From VAZQ01 sp963841705 (GTDB lineage Bacteria > Pseudomonadota > Alphaproteobacteria > Rhizobiales > Xanthobacteraceae), in the NCBI GenBank assembly GCA_963841705.1, contig CAWJDY010000057.1, positions 1-64,000 of the forward strand: a stretch of 64,000 nt of DNA, read 5' to 3'. Shown here one piece after another: positions 51,188-60,961 of the stretch (position 1 is its first letter; the number at the start of each line of letters is the position of its first letter). The notes beneath the pieces were generated by a model. That model was not told where the DNA came from. It did not search any database and saw only the letters and a program-made list of their open reading frames with translations. A program made the translations under genes and the position numbers.

Positions 51188-51299
51188 GCCCGCGAACGCC
51201 GGCCGGCGGGCGCCATTGCCCGTGCGAGGGTTCGATTATATCTCTTGCGACGCGCGCGCGCTGATCCCGCCCGCGAGCGCATTCCTGGAGAAGCGCGCG

Positions 51300-54200
51300 A
51301 TGGCGCTCAATCACGTCACCCTCGAAGACAAATACGATCTCGGCAAGAGCCGCATCTTCGTCACCGGGTTCCAGGCGCTGGTCCGCCTCTGCCTGATGCA
51401 GAAGGAGCGCGACCGCCGCGCAGGTCTTAACACCGCGGGCTATGTGACGGGTTATCGCGGCTCGCCGCTCGGCACCCTCGACCAGCAGTTCACCCGGGCG
51501 CAGCGCCACCTCGAGCGCTACGACATCCGCTTTCAGGCCGGCATCAACGAGGATATCGCCGCGACCGCCCTGTGGGGTTCGCAGCAGGCCGAGCTGCGCG
51601 GGGAGGGCAAGTTCGATGGCGTGTTCGGCCTCTGGTACGGCAAGGGCCCGGGGGTCGACCGCACCGGCGACGTCTTCCGTCACGCCAATTTCGCCGGCAC
51701 CTCGAGGCATGGCGGCGTGCTGGCGCTGATGGGCGACGATCACACCGCCGAATCCTCCACCACGGCGCATCAGTCCGAGTATCACTTCATCGATGTGATG
51801 ATCCCGATCCTGAACCCCGCCGGCGTGCAGGAGATCGTGGATTACGGCCTCTACGGCTGGGCCATGTCGCGTTTCTGCGGCACCTGGGTTGCGCTCAAGT
51901 CAATGCATGAGACGGTCGAATCGACCGCCGTGATCGACGGCAGCCCGGAGCGCGTTAACATCGTCATTCCGCAGGATTTCGCGATGCCGGAAGGCGGGCT
52001 TAACATCCGCCTGCGCGACACCATCCTGGGGCAGGAGGCACGCCTGCACGACTACAAGCGCGATGCCATGCTCGCCTTCGTGCGCGCCAACAAGCTCAAC
52101 AAATACATCACCACGGGGGGACGCAACCCGCGGATCGGCATCATCACCGTCGGCAAGAGCTACCTCGACGTGCGCCAGGCGCTCGACGAGCTCGGCATCG
52201 ATGAGGTGCGGTGCAACGATCTGGGCATCCGGCTCTACAAGATCGCGTGCCCTTGGCCGATCAGCAAATCCGACCTGCAGCACTTCGCCGACGGGCTCGA
52301 GCTCATCATCGTGGTCGAGGAGAAGCGCTCGCTCATCGAAGTACAGGTGCGCGAGGAGCTTTACGGCACGACCAAGCAGCCGGTCTGCATCGGCAAGATG
52401 GACGAGCAGGGCAACTGGCTGTTCCCGGTCAAAGGCGCGCTCGATCCCAACGAGATTGCCATCTGCATCGGCGAGCGTATCCTGCAACGCGTTGGCGCAA
52501 ACGAGGAAACCGCCGCCCGCGTCGCGCAATTGAAGGAAGCCCAATCCATCCTGGCGCAGACCCAGGAGATCGCGGTGCGCACCCCCTATTTCTGCTCCGG
52601 CTGCCCGCACAATTCATCGACGGTGGTCCCCGAAGGCATGCGCGCCTATGCCGGGATCGGCTGCCATTACATGGCGCAGTGGATGGACCGCTCGACGCTG
52701 GGCTACACCCAGATGGGCGGGGAGGGCGCGAACTGGATCGGGGAGGCGCCGTTCAGCAAGCGACCGCATGTTTTTCAGAATCTCGGCGACGGCACCTACA
52801 ACCATTCCGGCTACATGGCGATTCGCGCCGCGATCGCAGCGGGCGTCAACATTACCTACAAGATCCTGTTCAACGATGCGGTCGCCATGACCGGCGGCCA
52901 AGCCAATGACGGCGGGCTCACCGTCCCGCAGATCGCCCGCCAAGTCGCGGCAGAGGGCGCCAAGCGGGTGGTGGTCGTCACTGACGAGCCCTGGAAATAC
53001 GCCAAGGACGAGGAGTGGCCGCGCGGGCTCACCATCCATCATCGCGACGATGTGATTGCCGTGCAGCAGGAGCTCGCGGCGATTCCCGGCGTCAGCGTGC
53101 TGATCTATGACCAGACCTGCGCGGCGGAGAAGCGCCGGCGGAGGAAGCGCGGGCGTTTTCCCGATCCCGACAAGCGCGTGATCATCAACGAGCTGGTGTG
53201 CGAGGGCTGCGGCGACTGCGGGGTGAAATCGAATTGCGTTTCGGTGCAGCCGCTGGAGACGGAATGGGGGCGCAAACGCACCATCGATCAGTCGAGCTGC
53301 AACAAGGATTTCTCCTGCGTCAAAGGCTTCTGCCCGTCCTTCGTCACCGTGAGGGGCGCAAAGCTCAAGGGCAGGGTTGCATTGGTCCCGGCGCTTGATC
53401 TTGCCGCGCTGCCGCAACCGAAGCTGCCGCGGATCGACAAGACCTACGACATCATCGTCACCGGGGTGGGCGGCACCGGCATTGTCACCATCGGCGGCAT
53501 TCTCGGCATGGCCGCGCATATCGAGGGCAAAGGCGTCGGGGTGCTCGACATGGCCGGGCTCGCCCAGAAGGGCGGCGCGGTCTACAGCCACATGCGCATC
53601 GCGCAGCGGCCCGAGGACATCCATGCCATCCGCATCGCCGCCGGCGCCGCCGATCTGGTGCTCGGCGGCGACATCGTCGTTGCCGGCAACAAGAAGGTGC
53701 TCGCCGCGGTGAAACACGGATCGACCGAGATGGTGGTCAACCTCGCCGAGTTCCTGCCCGGGGACTTCACGCGCAATCCTGATTTTTCCCTCCCGACGGA
53801 GCGGCTCAAGCGCGCGATCATCGCCGATGCCGGCCGCGAGAAGACGCATTTCATCGATGCCTCGCGCGCGGCAACCGCGCTGTTCGGCAACACGGTCGGC
53901 GCCAACATCTTTCTGGTGGGCTACGCCTATCAGCTCGGCGCGCTGCCGCTTGCGGCAGAGTTGATCGAGCAGGCGATCGAGCTCAATGGCGAGGCCGTTG
54001 AGATGAACAAGCAAGCTTTCCACTGGGGGCGGCGCGCCGCCGTCGACCCGGCTGCGGTTGCGGCCTTGCTCAAGCCTGCCGAAGCCGCAGCCGATACCCG
54101 CAAGCTTTCCCAATCGTTGGATGAGATGATTGACCGCCGCGAAGCCTTTCTCACGGACTATCAGAACGCGGCCTATGCCGAGCGCTATCGCGACCGGGTC

Positions 54201-54779
54201 GAGCGGGTCAGAGCCGTCGAGACCGCGCGAGCTCCCGGCAAGAGCGGCCTTGCCGAAGCGGTCGCGCGCTATCTTTTCAAGCTGATGGCCTACAAGGACG
54301 AGTACGAGGTGGCCCGGCTCTATTCCGACGGCGCGTTCATCAGGCAGGTGCAGAGCGAGCTCGGCGGCGAGCATCTGCGCTTTGACGTGCATCTCGCGCC
54401 GCCGCTGCTCGCGCCGGTGAACAAGGCAACCGGAGAGCCGAGAAAGCTCACCTTCGGGCCCTGGATCTTTCCGGCCTTCAAGTGGCTCGCACGCTTCAAA
54501 TTCCTGCGCGGAACCGGGTTGGATCCCTTCGGCTACTCGCAGGAGCGCAGGACCGAACGCCGGCTCGTGCGCGAGTATGAGAGCATGATCGAGGAAGTGC
54601 TGGCGAAGCTCGACCCCGGCAATCATCACATCGCGGTTGGTCTCGCGGCGATCCCGGAGAAAATTCGCGGCTTCGGGCACGTCAAGATGCGCCACCTCGC
54701 GGCGGCCAAGGCGGACGAAGCCGCGCTGCTCGAGCAGTTCCGCGCCGGCCCGGCACCGCTCCTGCGCGCCGCGGAGTAG
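51300..54779 (+). CDS. Indolepyruvate ferredoxin oxidoreductase, single-chain form
   Basis: The enzyme oxidatively decarboxylates aryl or branched-chain 2-oxo acids, using thiamine diphosphate, CoA and iron-sulfur clusters to reduce ferredoxin. The 1159-residue chain joins all parts: an N-terminal pyruvate-ferredoxin domain (LNTAGYVTGYRGSPLGTLDQ), the ThDP-binding half (FCSGCPHNSSTVVPEGMRAY, GGEGANWIGEAPF, FQNLGDGTYNHSGYMAIRAA), a 4Fe-4S site near residue 634 (CEGCGDCGVKSNC with further Cys), a gamma domain (VTGVGGTGIVTIGGILGMAA, LAQKGGAVYSH) and a C-terminal extension of about 200 residues. GGAG precedes the ATG. Upstream in-frame sequence is repeat-derived. Reduced ferredoxin could support the 4-hydroxybenzoyl-CoA reductase encoded 3 kb downstream. 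Confidence 0.93.
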   Translation: MALNHVTLEDKYDLGKSRIFVTGFQALVRLCLMQKERDRRAGLNTAGYVTGYRGSPLGTLDQQFTRAQRHLERYDIRFQAGINEDIAATALWGSQQAELRGEGKFDGVFGLWYGKGPGVDRTGDVFRHANFAGTSRHGGVLALMGDDHTAESSTTAHQSEYHFIDVMIPILNPAGVQEIVDYGLYGWAMSRFCGTWVALKSMHETVESTAVIDGSPERVNIVIPQDFAMPEGGLNIRLRDTILGQEARLHDYKRDAMLAFVRANKLNKYITTGGRNPRIGIITVGKSYLDVRQALDELGIDEVRCNDLGIRLYKIACPWPISKSDLQHFADGLELIIVVEEKRSLIEVQVREELYGTTKQPVCIGKMDEQGNWLFPVKGALDPNEIAICIGERILQRVGANEETAARVAQLKEAQSILAQTQEIAVRTPYFCSGCPHNSSTVVPEGMRAYAGIGCHYMAQWMDRSTLGYTQMGGEGANWIGEAPFSKRPHVFQNLGDGTYNHSGYMAIRAAIAAGVNITYKILFNDAVAMTGGQANDGGLTVPQIARQVAAEGAKRVVVVTDEPWKYAKDEEWPRGLTIHHRDDVIAVQQELAAIPGVSVLIYDQTCAAEKRRRRKRGRFPDPDKRVIINELVCEGCGDCGVKSNCVSVQPLETEWGRKRTIDQSSCNKDFSCVKGFCPSFVTVRGAKLKGRVALVPALDLAALPQPKLPRIDKTYDIIVTGVGGTGIVTIGGILGMAAHIEGKGVGVLDMAGLAQKGGAVYSHMRIAQRPEDIHAIRIAAGAADLVLGGDIVVAGNKKVLAAVKHGSTEMVVNLAEFLPGDFTRNPDFSLPTERLKRAIIADAGREKTHFIDASRAATALFGNTVGANIFLVGYAYQLGALPLAAELIEQAIELNGEAVEMNKQAFHWGRRAAVDPAAVAALLKPAEAAADTRKLSQSLDEMIDRREAFLTDYQNAAYAERYRDRVERVRAVETARAPGKSGLAEAVARYLFKLMAYKDEYEVARLYSDGAFIRQVQSELGGEHLRFDVHLAPPLLAPVNKATGEPRKLTFGPWIFPAFKWLARFKFLRGTGLDPFGYSQERRTERRLVREYESMIEEVLAKLDPGNHHIAVGLAAIPEKIRGFGHVKMRHLAAAKADEAALLEQFRAGPAPLLRAAE

Positions 54780-54807
54780 TCACGAGCATCGAGGCGACGG
54801 AGCCAGC

Positions 54808-55680
54808 ATGGCCGGTAACGATTATGACCGCGCGAGCGAAGATCTCGGCAACATCGTCAATCTCGGGCACGTCAACGTCTGCATCAGCGATCAGCATCTC
54901 GCGACCAGCTACTACATCACCGGGCTGGGGCTAACGCGCGATCCCTTCCTCAATACCGGGACACGGAATATGTGGGTCAACGTCGGCGTGAGCCAGTTTC
55001 ATCTGCCTACCGGCACACCCGATATCCTGCGCGGCGTCACCGGTCTCGTCGTGCCCGACCGCGCCGCGCTGCTCGATCGTCTTGCGCAAATGCGCAAGCC
55101 GCTCGAAGGCACGCGGTTCGACTTCCACGAGAGCAACGACTGTGTCGAGACCGTCTGTCCCTGGGGCAACCGCATCAACGTGCATGCGCCCGAAGCGGCG
55201 CGCTTCGGCCGCATCGTGCTCGGCATGCCCTACATCCGCTTCGATGTGCGTCCGGACACGGCGCAGCGCATCGCCCGCTTCTATCGCGAGGTCATGGGGG
55301 CGCTCGTCAGCGTTACCGAGAACGGCAGCGGCAGAAGCGCCCGCGTGCAGGTCGGCGAGAAGCAGTACTGGGAGTTCTGCGAAACCGATGCGCCCGAGCA
55401 GCCCTACGACCGCCATCACGTGCAGATCTACATCGCGAACTTCTCCCCACCCCACCGCAAGCTCAAGGCGCTGGGCCTCCTTACGCTCGAGGTGAACCAG
55501 CACGAATACCGCTTCAAGGACGTTATCGATCTCGACACCCGCGAGGTGCTGTTCACGGTCGAGCACGAGGTGCGCAGCCAGACTCATCCGCTCTACGGCC
55601 GCCCCCTGGTCAACCGCAACGCCGCGCAGACCAACCGCAACTACAGGCCGGGTCACGACAGCATGTCCTGGGCGATGTGA
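54808..55680 (+). CDS. VOC superfamily protein (glyoxalase/extradiol dioxygenase fold)
   Basis: The 290-residue protein starts MAGNDYDRASEDLGNIVNLG and has a first module HVNVCISDQHLATSYYITGL and a second around YIRFDVRPDTAQRIARFYRE. Possible metal ligands are His of LGHVNVC, His of RHHVQIYIAN and Glu of FTVEHEVRS. The reaction is unknown. It follows the ferredoxin oxidoreductase by 28 bases and CGGAG lies before its ATG, so they are probably co-transcribed. A family D palindrome begins right after its stop. Confidence 0.75.
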   Translation: MAGNDYDRASEDLGNIVNLGHVNVCISDQHLATSYYITGLGLTRDPFLNTGTRNMWVNVGVSQFHLPTGTPDILRGVTGLVVPDRAALLDRLAQMRKPLEGTRFDFHESNDCVETVCPWGNRINVHAPEAARFGRIVLGMPYIRFDVRPDTAQRIARFYREVMGALVSVTENGSGRSARVQVGEKQYWEFCETDAPEQPYDRHHVQIYIANFSPPHRKLKALGLLTLEVNQHEYRFKDVIDLDTREVLFTVEHEVRSQTHPLYGRPLVNRNAAQTNRNYRPGHDSMSWAM

Positions 55681-55687
55681 CCTGGTC

Positions 55688-55714
55688 GCGGGCGGGTTGC
55701 AAACCCGCCCCTAC
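55688..55714. repeat. Palindromic repeat family D, copy 5
   Basis: GCGGGCGGGTTGCAAACCCG followed by CCCCTAC, a shortened-left-arm copy seven bases after the VOC gene stop. It may also serve as a weak transcription barrier before the FAD monooxygenase gene. Confidence 0.8.
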
Positions 55715-55787
55715 ATTGTGGTGCGCGTCCCGGAATCCATAAGGATCTTCATATCTGCCTCCCCATCCCCTATGGTTAGAGTGAAGC

Positions 55788-57062
55788 ATGCCCACATCCA
55801 CCCGACGCGCGCTGGTGATCGGCGGCTCGCTCGGCGGCCTCCTGGCGGCGCATCTCCTGCGCAGGGAAGGCTGGGACACGACCGTCTTTGAGCGCAACCC
55901 GGAGGACCTTACCGGCCGCGGCGCGGGGCTGAGCACCCATCCCCAGCTTCTCGAGATCCTCGGGCGCATCGGGATCGACTTCGACGCAACCATGGGCGTT
56001 CCGCTCGACCGCATCATCGTGTTTGATGCGCGCGGGCGGGTGCTGGTCGAACAGTACACCGCGCGGCTGATGAGCTCATGGGGCCGGCTCTACCGCGCGT
56101 TGCGCGATCCCCTCCCGGCTACAAGCTATCGGCTCGGCATGTCGCTCGTGCGCGTCGAGCAGGATGCGCGCGCGGTCACCGCGGTATTCGCCAACGGCGA
56201 CGCGGCGCAAGGCGAGCTGCTCGTCGGCGCCGACGGGGGGCGCTCCACCGTGCGCGAGCAGTTCCTCCCCGACCTGGCGCCGCAATATGCCGGCTATCTC
56301 GCCTGGCGCGCCATGCTGGACGAGAGCGACGTGCCTCCTGCCATCCGGGCGCAGATTTTCGAGCGCTACACCTTCTGCCTGCCCGAAGGCGAGCTGTTCC
56401 TCGCCTATCCCGTGCCCGGCCGCAACAACGAGACCGAGGTCGGCCGGCGCGCTTACAACATCGTCTGGTATCGGCCGACCGATCCCGACACCCTCGTCGA
56501 TCTCTGCACCGACGCCAGCGGAAAATATCACGGCCCCGCCATTCCCCCGCCGCTCATCCGTCCCGACGTCATCGCCGCAATCAAGGCGGCCGCGAGGGCG
56601 CTGGTCGCTCCGCAGCTCGCCGAAATCTTCGCCCGTGCGCAGCCGTTCTTCCAGCCCATCTTCGATCTCGAAAGCCCGAGCACCGTGTTCGGGCGCGTCG
56701 CGCTTCTGGGCGACGCTGCGTTCGTAGCTCGACCGCATGTGGGCGCAGGCGTCACCAAGGCGGCGCTCGAGGCGGCAAGCCTCGCCGAGGCGGTGCGAGG
56801 CGATGACGTAGCCGGCGGGCTCCTGCGCTTTGCGCGCGAGCAGCAGCCGTTCGGGCGCGGGCTTGTCGCGGCGGGCAGGCGCGAAGGCGCCTACCTCTCC
56901 GCCCAGCTCAAGCCGCCGGCGCAACGCAGCGCGGCCGAGCGCAACCCCACGCTCGCGGAAGTGCTCCACGCCCACAATACCCGCAGCGAAAGCCTGCGGG
57001 CCGTGCTCGTGGCCGCGCGCCGCGAGGCGCAGGATGGGGCTATTGCCGCGCTGCAGCATTGA
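55788..57062 (+). CDS. FAD-dependent aromatic monooxygenase, 2,6-dihydroxypyridine hydroxylase-like
   Basis: The 424-residue class A flavoprotein hydroxylase has the N-terminal dinucleotide fold ALVIGGSLGGLLAAHLLRRE, the DG motif in LLVGADGGRSTVREQF, and the GD motif in RVALLGDAAFVARPHVGAGV. The exact AFVARPH wording and GRGAGLSTHPQLLEIL recall 2,6-dihydroxypyridine 3-hydroxylase as I remember it. The substrate remains open: hydroxylated aromatics or pyridines. It lies between the VOC gene and hbaB on the same strand. Confidence 0.82.
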   Translation: MPTSTRRALVIGGSLGGLLAAHLLRREGWDTTVFERNPEDLTGRGAGLSTHPQLLEILGRIGIDFDATMGVPLDRIIVFDARGRVLVEQYTARLMSSWGRLYRALRDPLPATSYRLGMSLVRVEQDARAVTAVFANGDAAQGELLVGADGGRSTVREQFLPDLAPQYAGYLAWRAMLDESDVPPAIRAQIFERYTFCLPEGELFLAYPVPGRNNETEVGRRAYNIVWYRPTDPDTLVDLCTDASGKYHGPAIPPPLIRPDVIAAIKAAARALVAPQLAEIFARAQPFFQPIFDLESPSTVFGRVALLGDAAFVARPHVGAGVTKAALEAASLAEAVRGDDVAGGLLRFAREQQPFGRGLVAAGRREGAYLSAQLKPPAQRSAAERNPTLAEVLHAHNTRSESLRAVLVAARREAQDGAIAALQH

Positions 57063-57126
57063 AGATTTTATTTGCTACCCGCTGAACTTTCTTGCGAAAA
57101 CCGAAATCCGGGTTAGGTCAAGGCCA

Positions 57127-57609
57127 ATGGCACGTCTGCTCGAGCTGACGCTAAACGGCCGCCCGCGCGCGGATGCAGTGGCGGATAACCTGTTGCTGCT
57201 CGACTACCTGCGCGAGATCGTCGGCCTCACCGGAACAAAGACCGGCTGCGACGGCGGCGAATGCGGTGCCTGCACCGTCCTGGTCGATGATCGCCCGCGC
57301 CTCTCCTGCCTCACGCTCGCCGCGACCATGGGGGGCCGGCGCGTCGACACTATCGAATCTCTTGCGCGCGAGGGCCGGCTTTCGGCAGTGCAGCGCGGCT
57401 TTCACGAAAAGCTCGGCTCTCAGTGCGGGTACTGCACGCCGGGCTTTATCATGGCTTCGGCCGGCCTGTTGCGCCGCAATCCCTTTCCCAACGAGGATGA
57501 GATTCGCGCGGCCCTGGGCAGCAACATCTGCCGCTGCACCGGCTATGTAAAAATCATCGAAGCGGTCAAATACGCCGCCGACCTGCACGCGGCCGGAGCA
57601 TCGCCGTGA
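57127..57609 (+). CDS. hbaB: 4-Hydroxybenzoyl-CoA reductase gamma subunit ([2Fe-2S] protein)
   Basis: The 160-residue iron-sulfur subunit of a molybdenum hydroxylase has a plant-type cluster in the N-terminal domain (TGCDGGECGACTVLVDD, with the last Cys in RLSCLTLA) and a helical domain cluster (QCGYCTPGFIMA, then NICRCTGYVKIIEAV). It passes electrons between the Mo and FAD subunits. Its stop overlaps the GTG start of the alpha subunit. The order gamma-alpha-beta matches hbaB-hbaC-hbaD of Rhodopseudomonas palustris. Only a weak ribosome site (AAGG) is visible. Confidence 0.88.
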   Translation: MARLLELTLNGRPRADAVADNLLLLDYLREIVGLTGTKTGCDGGECGACTVLVDDRPRLSCLTLAATMGGRRVDTIESLAREGRLSAVQRGFHEKLGSQCGYCTPGFIMASAGLLRRNPFPNEDEIRAALGSNICRCTGYVKIIEAVKYAADLHAAGASP

Positions 57610-59927
57610 ACGAGATCTTGCCCACGCGCAACATCGGCTCTTACGTGCCGATGATCGATGGGCCGGAAAAGGTCTCGGGCCGAGCAAAATACACCGCCGA
57701 TCTGATCGCACCCGGCATGCTCGCGGGGCACATCTATCGCAGCCCCTATTCCCACGCCGAGATTCTCGAAGTGGATATCGCCGAGGCTCTGCGCGTTCCG
57801 GGGGTGAAGGCGATCGTTACCGGGGCGGATTGCGACAGACCCTTCGGCGTGCTTCCCATCGCGCGCAGCGAGCACCCGCTGGCGCGGGACAAGGTGCGCT
57901 ATCGCGGCGAGCCGGTCGCCGCCGTCGCCGCCATCGATGATGCCACGGCCAAGCGCGCCATTGCGCTGATCAGGCTCAAGGTGCGCGAATTACCTGCCTA
58001 CTACACCGCCCAGACAGCTTTGGCCCCGGGCGCGGGCAACATCCATGCGCACCGTCCAGGCAATGTGGAGCGCGACGTCCTGTTCGAGCTCGGCAACGTC
58101 GAGCAGGGCCTGCGCGAAGCCGATCTCGTGCGCGAGGCGAGCTACAACTGCGCCGAGGTGTGCCAGAACCAGATGGAAATGCACGCCGCCGTCGCCGAGT
58201 ATGACCGCGAGCGCGACCGCATGACTGTGCATGCCAGCACCCAGGTCCCCTATTACGTCCACCTCATGCTGGCGCAGGTCCTCGACATGGACATGTCGCG
58301 CATCCGCGTGATCAAGCCCCATGTCGGCGGCGGGTTCGGGTGCCGCACCGAGGCGCTCAATGTGGAGCTGATAGCAGCGCTGCTGGCAAAGCGCGCCGGC
58401 GGATGCGTGCGCATGATGATCAACCGCGAGGAGACGTTCATCACCCATCGCGGCCGGCCGGAAACCGACATCCGGCTCAAGCTCGGAATGCGCAGGGATG
58501 GGCGCATCACCGCGGTCGAATGCGAATGCTACCAGCGCGGCGGCGCCCATTCCGGCTATGGCGTGGTCACCATCCTCTATGCGGGCTCGATGCTCTACGC
58601 CATCTACGACCTGCACAACGTCAAATACATCGGCAAGCGCGTGCTCACCAACACGCCGCCCTGCGGCGCTTTCCGCGGCCACGGCACCGTCGATATCCGC
58701 TTCGCCTTCGAGAGCCTGCTCGACCAGATGGCACATGAGATGGCGCTCGATCCCATCGCGGTGCGGCGCACGAATTATCTCACTGCGCCCACGTTCACCG
58801 ACAACGATCTGATGGTGAACAGCTATGGCCTGCCGGAATGCGTCGACTGGGTGGAGAAGGCGAGCGGCTGGAAAGCGCGCAAAGGCAGATTGAGCAAGGG
58901 CAAGGGCCTGGGCTTTGCATGCTCCCACTATATCAGCGGCGCCTCCAAGCCGGTGAACTGGACCGGCGAGCCGCACGCGACGGTGAAGATCAAGCTCGAT
59001 TTCGACGGCTCGATCGTCGTGCTTTCGGGCGCCGCCGATATCGGCCAGGGCTCGACCACCCTCCTGGCGCAGACCGTGGGCGAGATCCTCGGCCTCGATC
59101 TCGGGAGAATCCGGGTCGTGACCGGCGACAGCGAAGTGGTACCGAAGGACAACGGCTCCTACTCCTCGCGGGTGACTTTCATGGTGGGCAACGCCGCCCT
59201 CGACGCGGCGCACAATCTCAAGCGCGTGCTGGTAGCAGCGGCGGCGCGCAAGCTCGATGCCAAGCCGGAGGAGGTCGAATGCCTCGGCGAGGTCTATCGC
59301 GCCGGCGCCCAGGACAAGGGCCTGACCTTCAACGAAGTGGTCACCGAAGCGCTGCGGGACAGCGGTACCATCACCGTGACCGGCACCTATTCCACCACCC
59401 CGGAATCCCACGGCGGCAAGAAATACCGCGGCGCCGCCATCGGCGGCACCATGGGCTACAGCTATTCCGCGCAGGTGGTCGAGGTCAGCGTCGATGCGGA
59501 CACCGGCGTGGTGAGCGTCGACAAGGTCTGGGTGGCGCATGACTGCGGCAAGGCGCTCAACCGCCTCACCGTGGAAGGCCAGGTGCAGGGTTCGGTGTGG
59601 ATGGGGATGGGCCAGGCCATGAGCGAGGAGACCGCCTATCACGACGGCCTGCTCATCACCGGCAATATGCTCGACTACCGCGTTCCGACCATCGCGGATT
59701 CGCCTCCCATCGAGGTCGGCATCGTCGAGAGCAACGACCCGCATGGGCCGTTCGGAGCGAAGGAGGCGGGCGAGGGCTCGCTCGCTGCATTCCTGCCGGC
59801 GCTCACCAATGCGATCGCCGACGCGATCGACGTGCGCTTCAACGACCTCCCGGTTACGCCGGACCGCGTGTTCGCGGCGATCGAGAAACATCGCCGCGCC
59901 CACACCGGGCGTAGCCGGGCGGCTTGA
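57606..59927 (+). CDS. hbaC: 4-Hydroxybenzoyl-CoA reductase alpha subunit (molybdenum subunit)
   Basis: This 773-residue subunit holds the molybdopterin site that removes the phenolic hydroxyl of 4-hydroxybenzoyl-CoA. Domains in order are the aldehyde oxidase hammerhead (GPEKVSGRAKYTADLIAPGM) and the Mo-binding domain. The latter has VGGGFGCRTEALNVELIAAL, a PPCGAFRGHGTVDIRFAFES segment, GAADIGQGSTTLLAQTVGEI and the terminal GPFGAKEAGEGSLAAFLPAL with the catalytic Glu. The GTG start overlaps the gamma stop, and the stop overlaps the beta ATG. Assignment to 4-hydroxybenzoyl-CoA rather than another CoA ester or xanthine leans on the beta subunit's special cluster loop and on the ligase next door. 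Confidence 0.87.
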   Translation: MNEILPTRNIGSYVPMIDGPEKVSGRAKYTADLIAPGMLAGHIYRSPYSHAEILEVDIAEALRVPGVKAIVTGADCDRPFGVLPIARSEHPLARDKVRYRGEPVAAVAAIDDATAKRAIALIRLKVRELPAYYTAQTALAPGAGNIHAHRPGNVERDVLFELGNVEQGLREADLVREASYNCAEVCQNQMEMHAAVAEYDRERDRMTVHASTQVPYYVHLMLAQVLDMDMSRIRVIKPHVGGGFGCRTEALNVELIAALLAKRAGGCVRMMINREETFITHRGRPETDIRLKLGMRRDGRITAVECECYQRGGAHSGYGVVTILYAGSMLYAIYDLHNVKYIGKRVLTNTPPCGAFRGHGTVDIRFAFESLLDQMAHEMALDPIAVRRTNYLTAPTFTDNDLMVNSYGLPECVDWVEKASGWKARKGRLSKGKGLGFACSHYISGASKPVNWTGEPHATVKIKLDFDGSIVVLSGAADIGQGSTTLLAQTVGEILGLDLGRIRVVTGDSEVVPKDNGSYSSRVTFMVGNAALDAAHNLKRVLVAAAARKLDAKPEEVECLGEVYRAGAQDKGLTFNEVVTEALRDSGTITVTGTYSTTPESHGGKKYRGAAIGGTMGYSYSAQVVEVSVDADTGVVSVDKVWVAHDCGKALNRLTVEGQVQGSVWMGMGQAMSEETAYHDGLLITGNMLDYRVPTIADSPPIEVGIVESNDPHGPFGAKEAGEGSLAAFLPALTNAIADAIDVRFNDLPVTPDRVFAAIEKHRRAHTGRSRAA

Positions 59928-60961
59928 TGGACGCGCTGGCCCCTTTCCAGCTCCTTCGCCCGACCACGCTGGATGAAGCTCTCAAAGCGCGCAGGGATCA
60001 TCCCGACGGCCGGCTTCTCGGCGGCGGCACTGACCTCCTCGTCAACATCCGGCGCGGCATCGTCGCCCCGGAAAGCCTCATCGACATCACCGGCGTAAAC
60101 GAGCTGCGGGGCATCCATGTAGACGCCCAGGGGGTCGAGATCGGCGCCGCCGCCACCCTCGCCGAGGTCGCCGTGCATCCCGAGATCGTGCGATACTATC
60201 CCGTGCTCGCGCAGGCCGCTGCCTGCATTGCCGGCCCCACGCATCGCAACATGGGCACGGTCGGAGGCAATCTGTGCCTCGACACCCGCTGCCTGTTCTA
60301 TAATCAGAGCGAGTGGTGGCGCTCTGCCAACAATCATTGCCTCAAGACAACGGGCGACATCTGTCACGTTGCTCCGAAGAGTTGCGGCATATGCTTTGCG
60401 ACCTTCAGCGGCGATCTTGCGCCGGCCCTGATGACCCTTGGCGCGGAAGTGGAGCTTGCCGGACCGAGCGGAACGCGCAGGCTCCCGCTGTCCTCGCTCT
60501 ACATCGGTTATGCCCGGCAGGACGAGCCGATGACCGAGACGAGGGGCGACGGCAAATATTATCTCGCACTGCGTCCGGGCGAGCTGATCGCGCGGGTGCG
60601 CGCAGGAAACACGCCCGGCCTGCGCTCGGCGTATGACAAGATCCGCATTCGCCGCTCCATCGAATACCCCGTCACCGGCGTTGCGGTGGCGTTGCGCCGC
60701 CACGGCGATGCGCTCATCGATCTGCGTGTGGCCTTCACCGGCACCAATCCGCGTCCGGTCCTGCTCGAAGGCACCGATGCGCTCTGCGGCGGGCCGCTCG
60801 ACGAGCGCGTGCTCGACGAACTCGATCGGCTCGTGCGCGATCAGATCATGTCGATGAAGACCACGTTCACGCCGGGTCACTATCGCCGCCGGGTCGCCGG
60901 CGTGCTGGCGCGCCGCCTGGTGACACGGCTGTTCGCAGGTGAGGGCAATACCTCCTCCTGA
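59927..60961 (+). CDS. hbaD: 4-Hydroxybenzoyl-CoA reductase beta subunit (FAD and extra 4Fe-4S)
   Basis: The 344-residue FAD subunit has the LGGGTDLLVNIRRG and THRNMGTVGGNLCLDTR flavin motifs. It also has the insertion unique to 4-hydroxybenzoyl-CoA reductases: Cys at 122, 138, 146 and 153/156 in RCLFYNQSEWWRSANNHC, LKTTGDICHVAPKSCGIC. This loop holds an extra 4Fe-4S cluster that reverses electron flow towards the Mo site, so it is the best evidence for the complex's identity. The ATG overlaps the alpha stop (TGATG). The final residues (GNTSS) and stop codon lie in a family B/E repeat arm, so the C-terminus has been trimmed or extended by it. Confidence 0.92.
   Translation: MDALAPFQLLRPTTLDEALKARRDHPDGRLLGGGTDLLVNIRRGIVAPESLIDITGVNELRGIHVDAQGVEIGAAATLAEVAVHPEIVRYYPVLAQAAACIAGPTHRNMGTVGGNLCLDTRCLFYNQSEWWRSANNHCLKTTGDICHVAPKSCGICFATFSGDLAPALMTLGAEVELAGPSGTRRLPLSSLYIGYARQDEPMTETRGDGKYYLALRPGELIARVRAGNTPGLRSAYDKIRIRRSIEYPVTGVAVALRRHGDALIDLRVAFTGTNPRPVLLEGTDALCGGPLDERVLDELDRLVRDQIMSMKTTFTPGHYRRRVAGVLARRLVTRLFAGEGNTSS

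Noticed and set aside
52614..54695. Long antisense frame over the indolepyruvate ferredoxin oxidoreductase gene
   Set aside because: Composition is shadow-like and the sense frame is clearly the enzyme.
57990..59903. Long antisense frame opposite hbaC
   Set aside because: Shadow of GC-rich coding sequence; His/Ala/Arg-rich without motifs.
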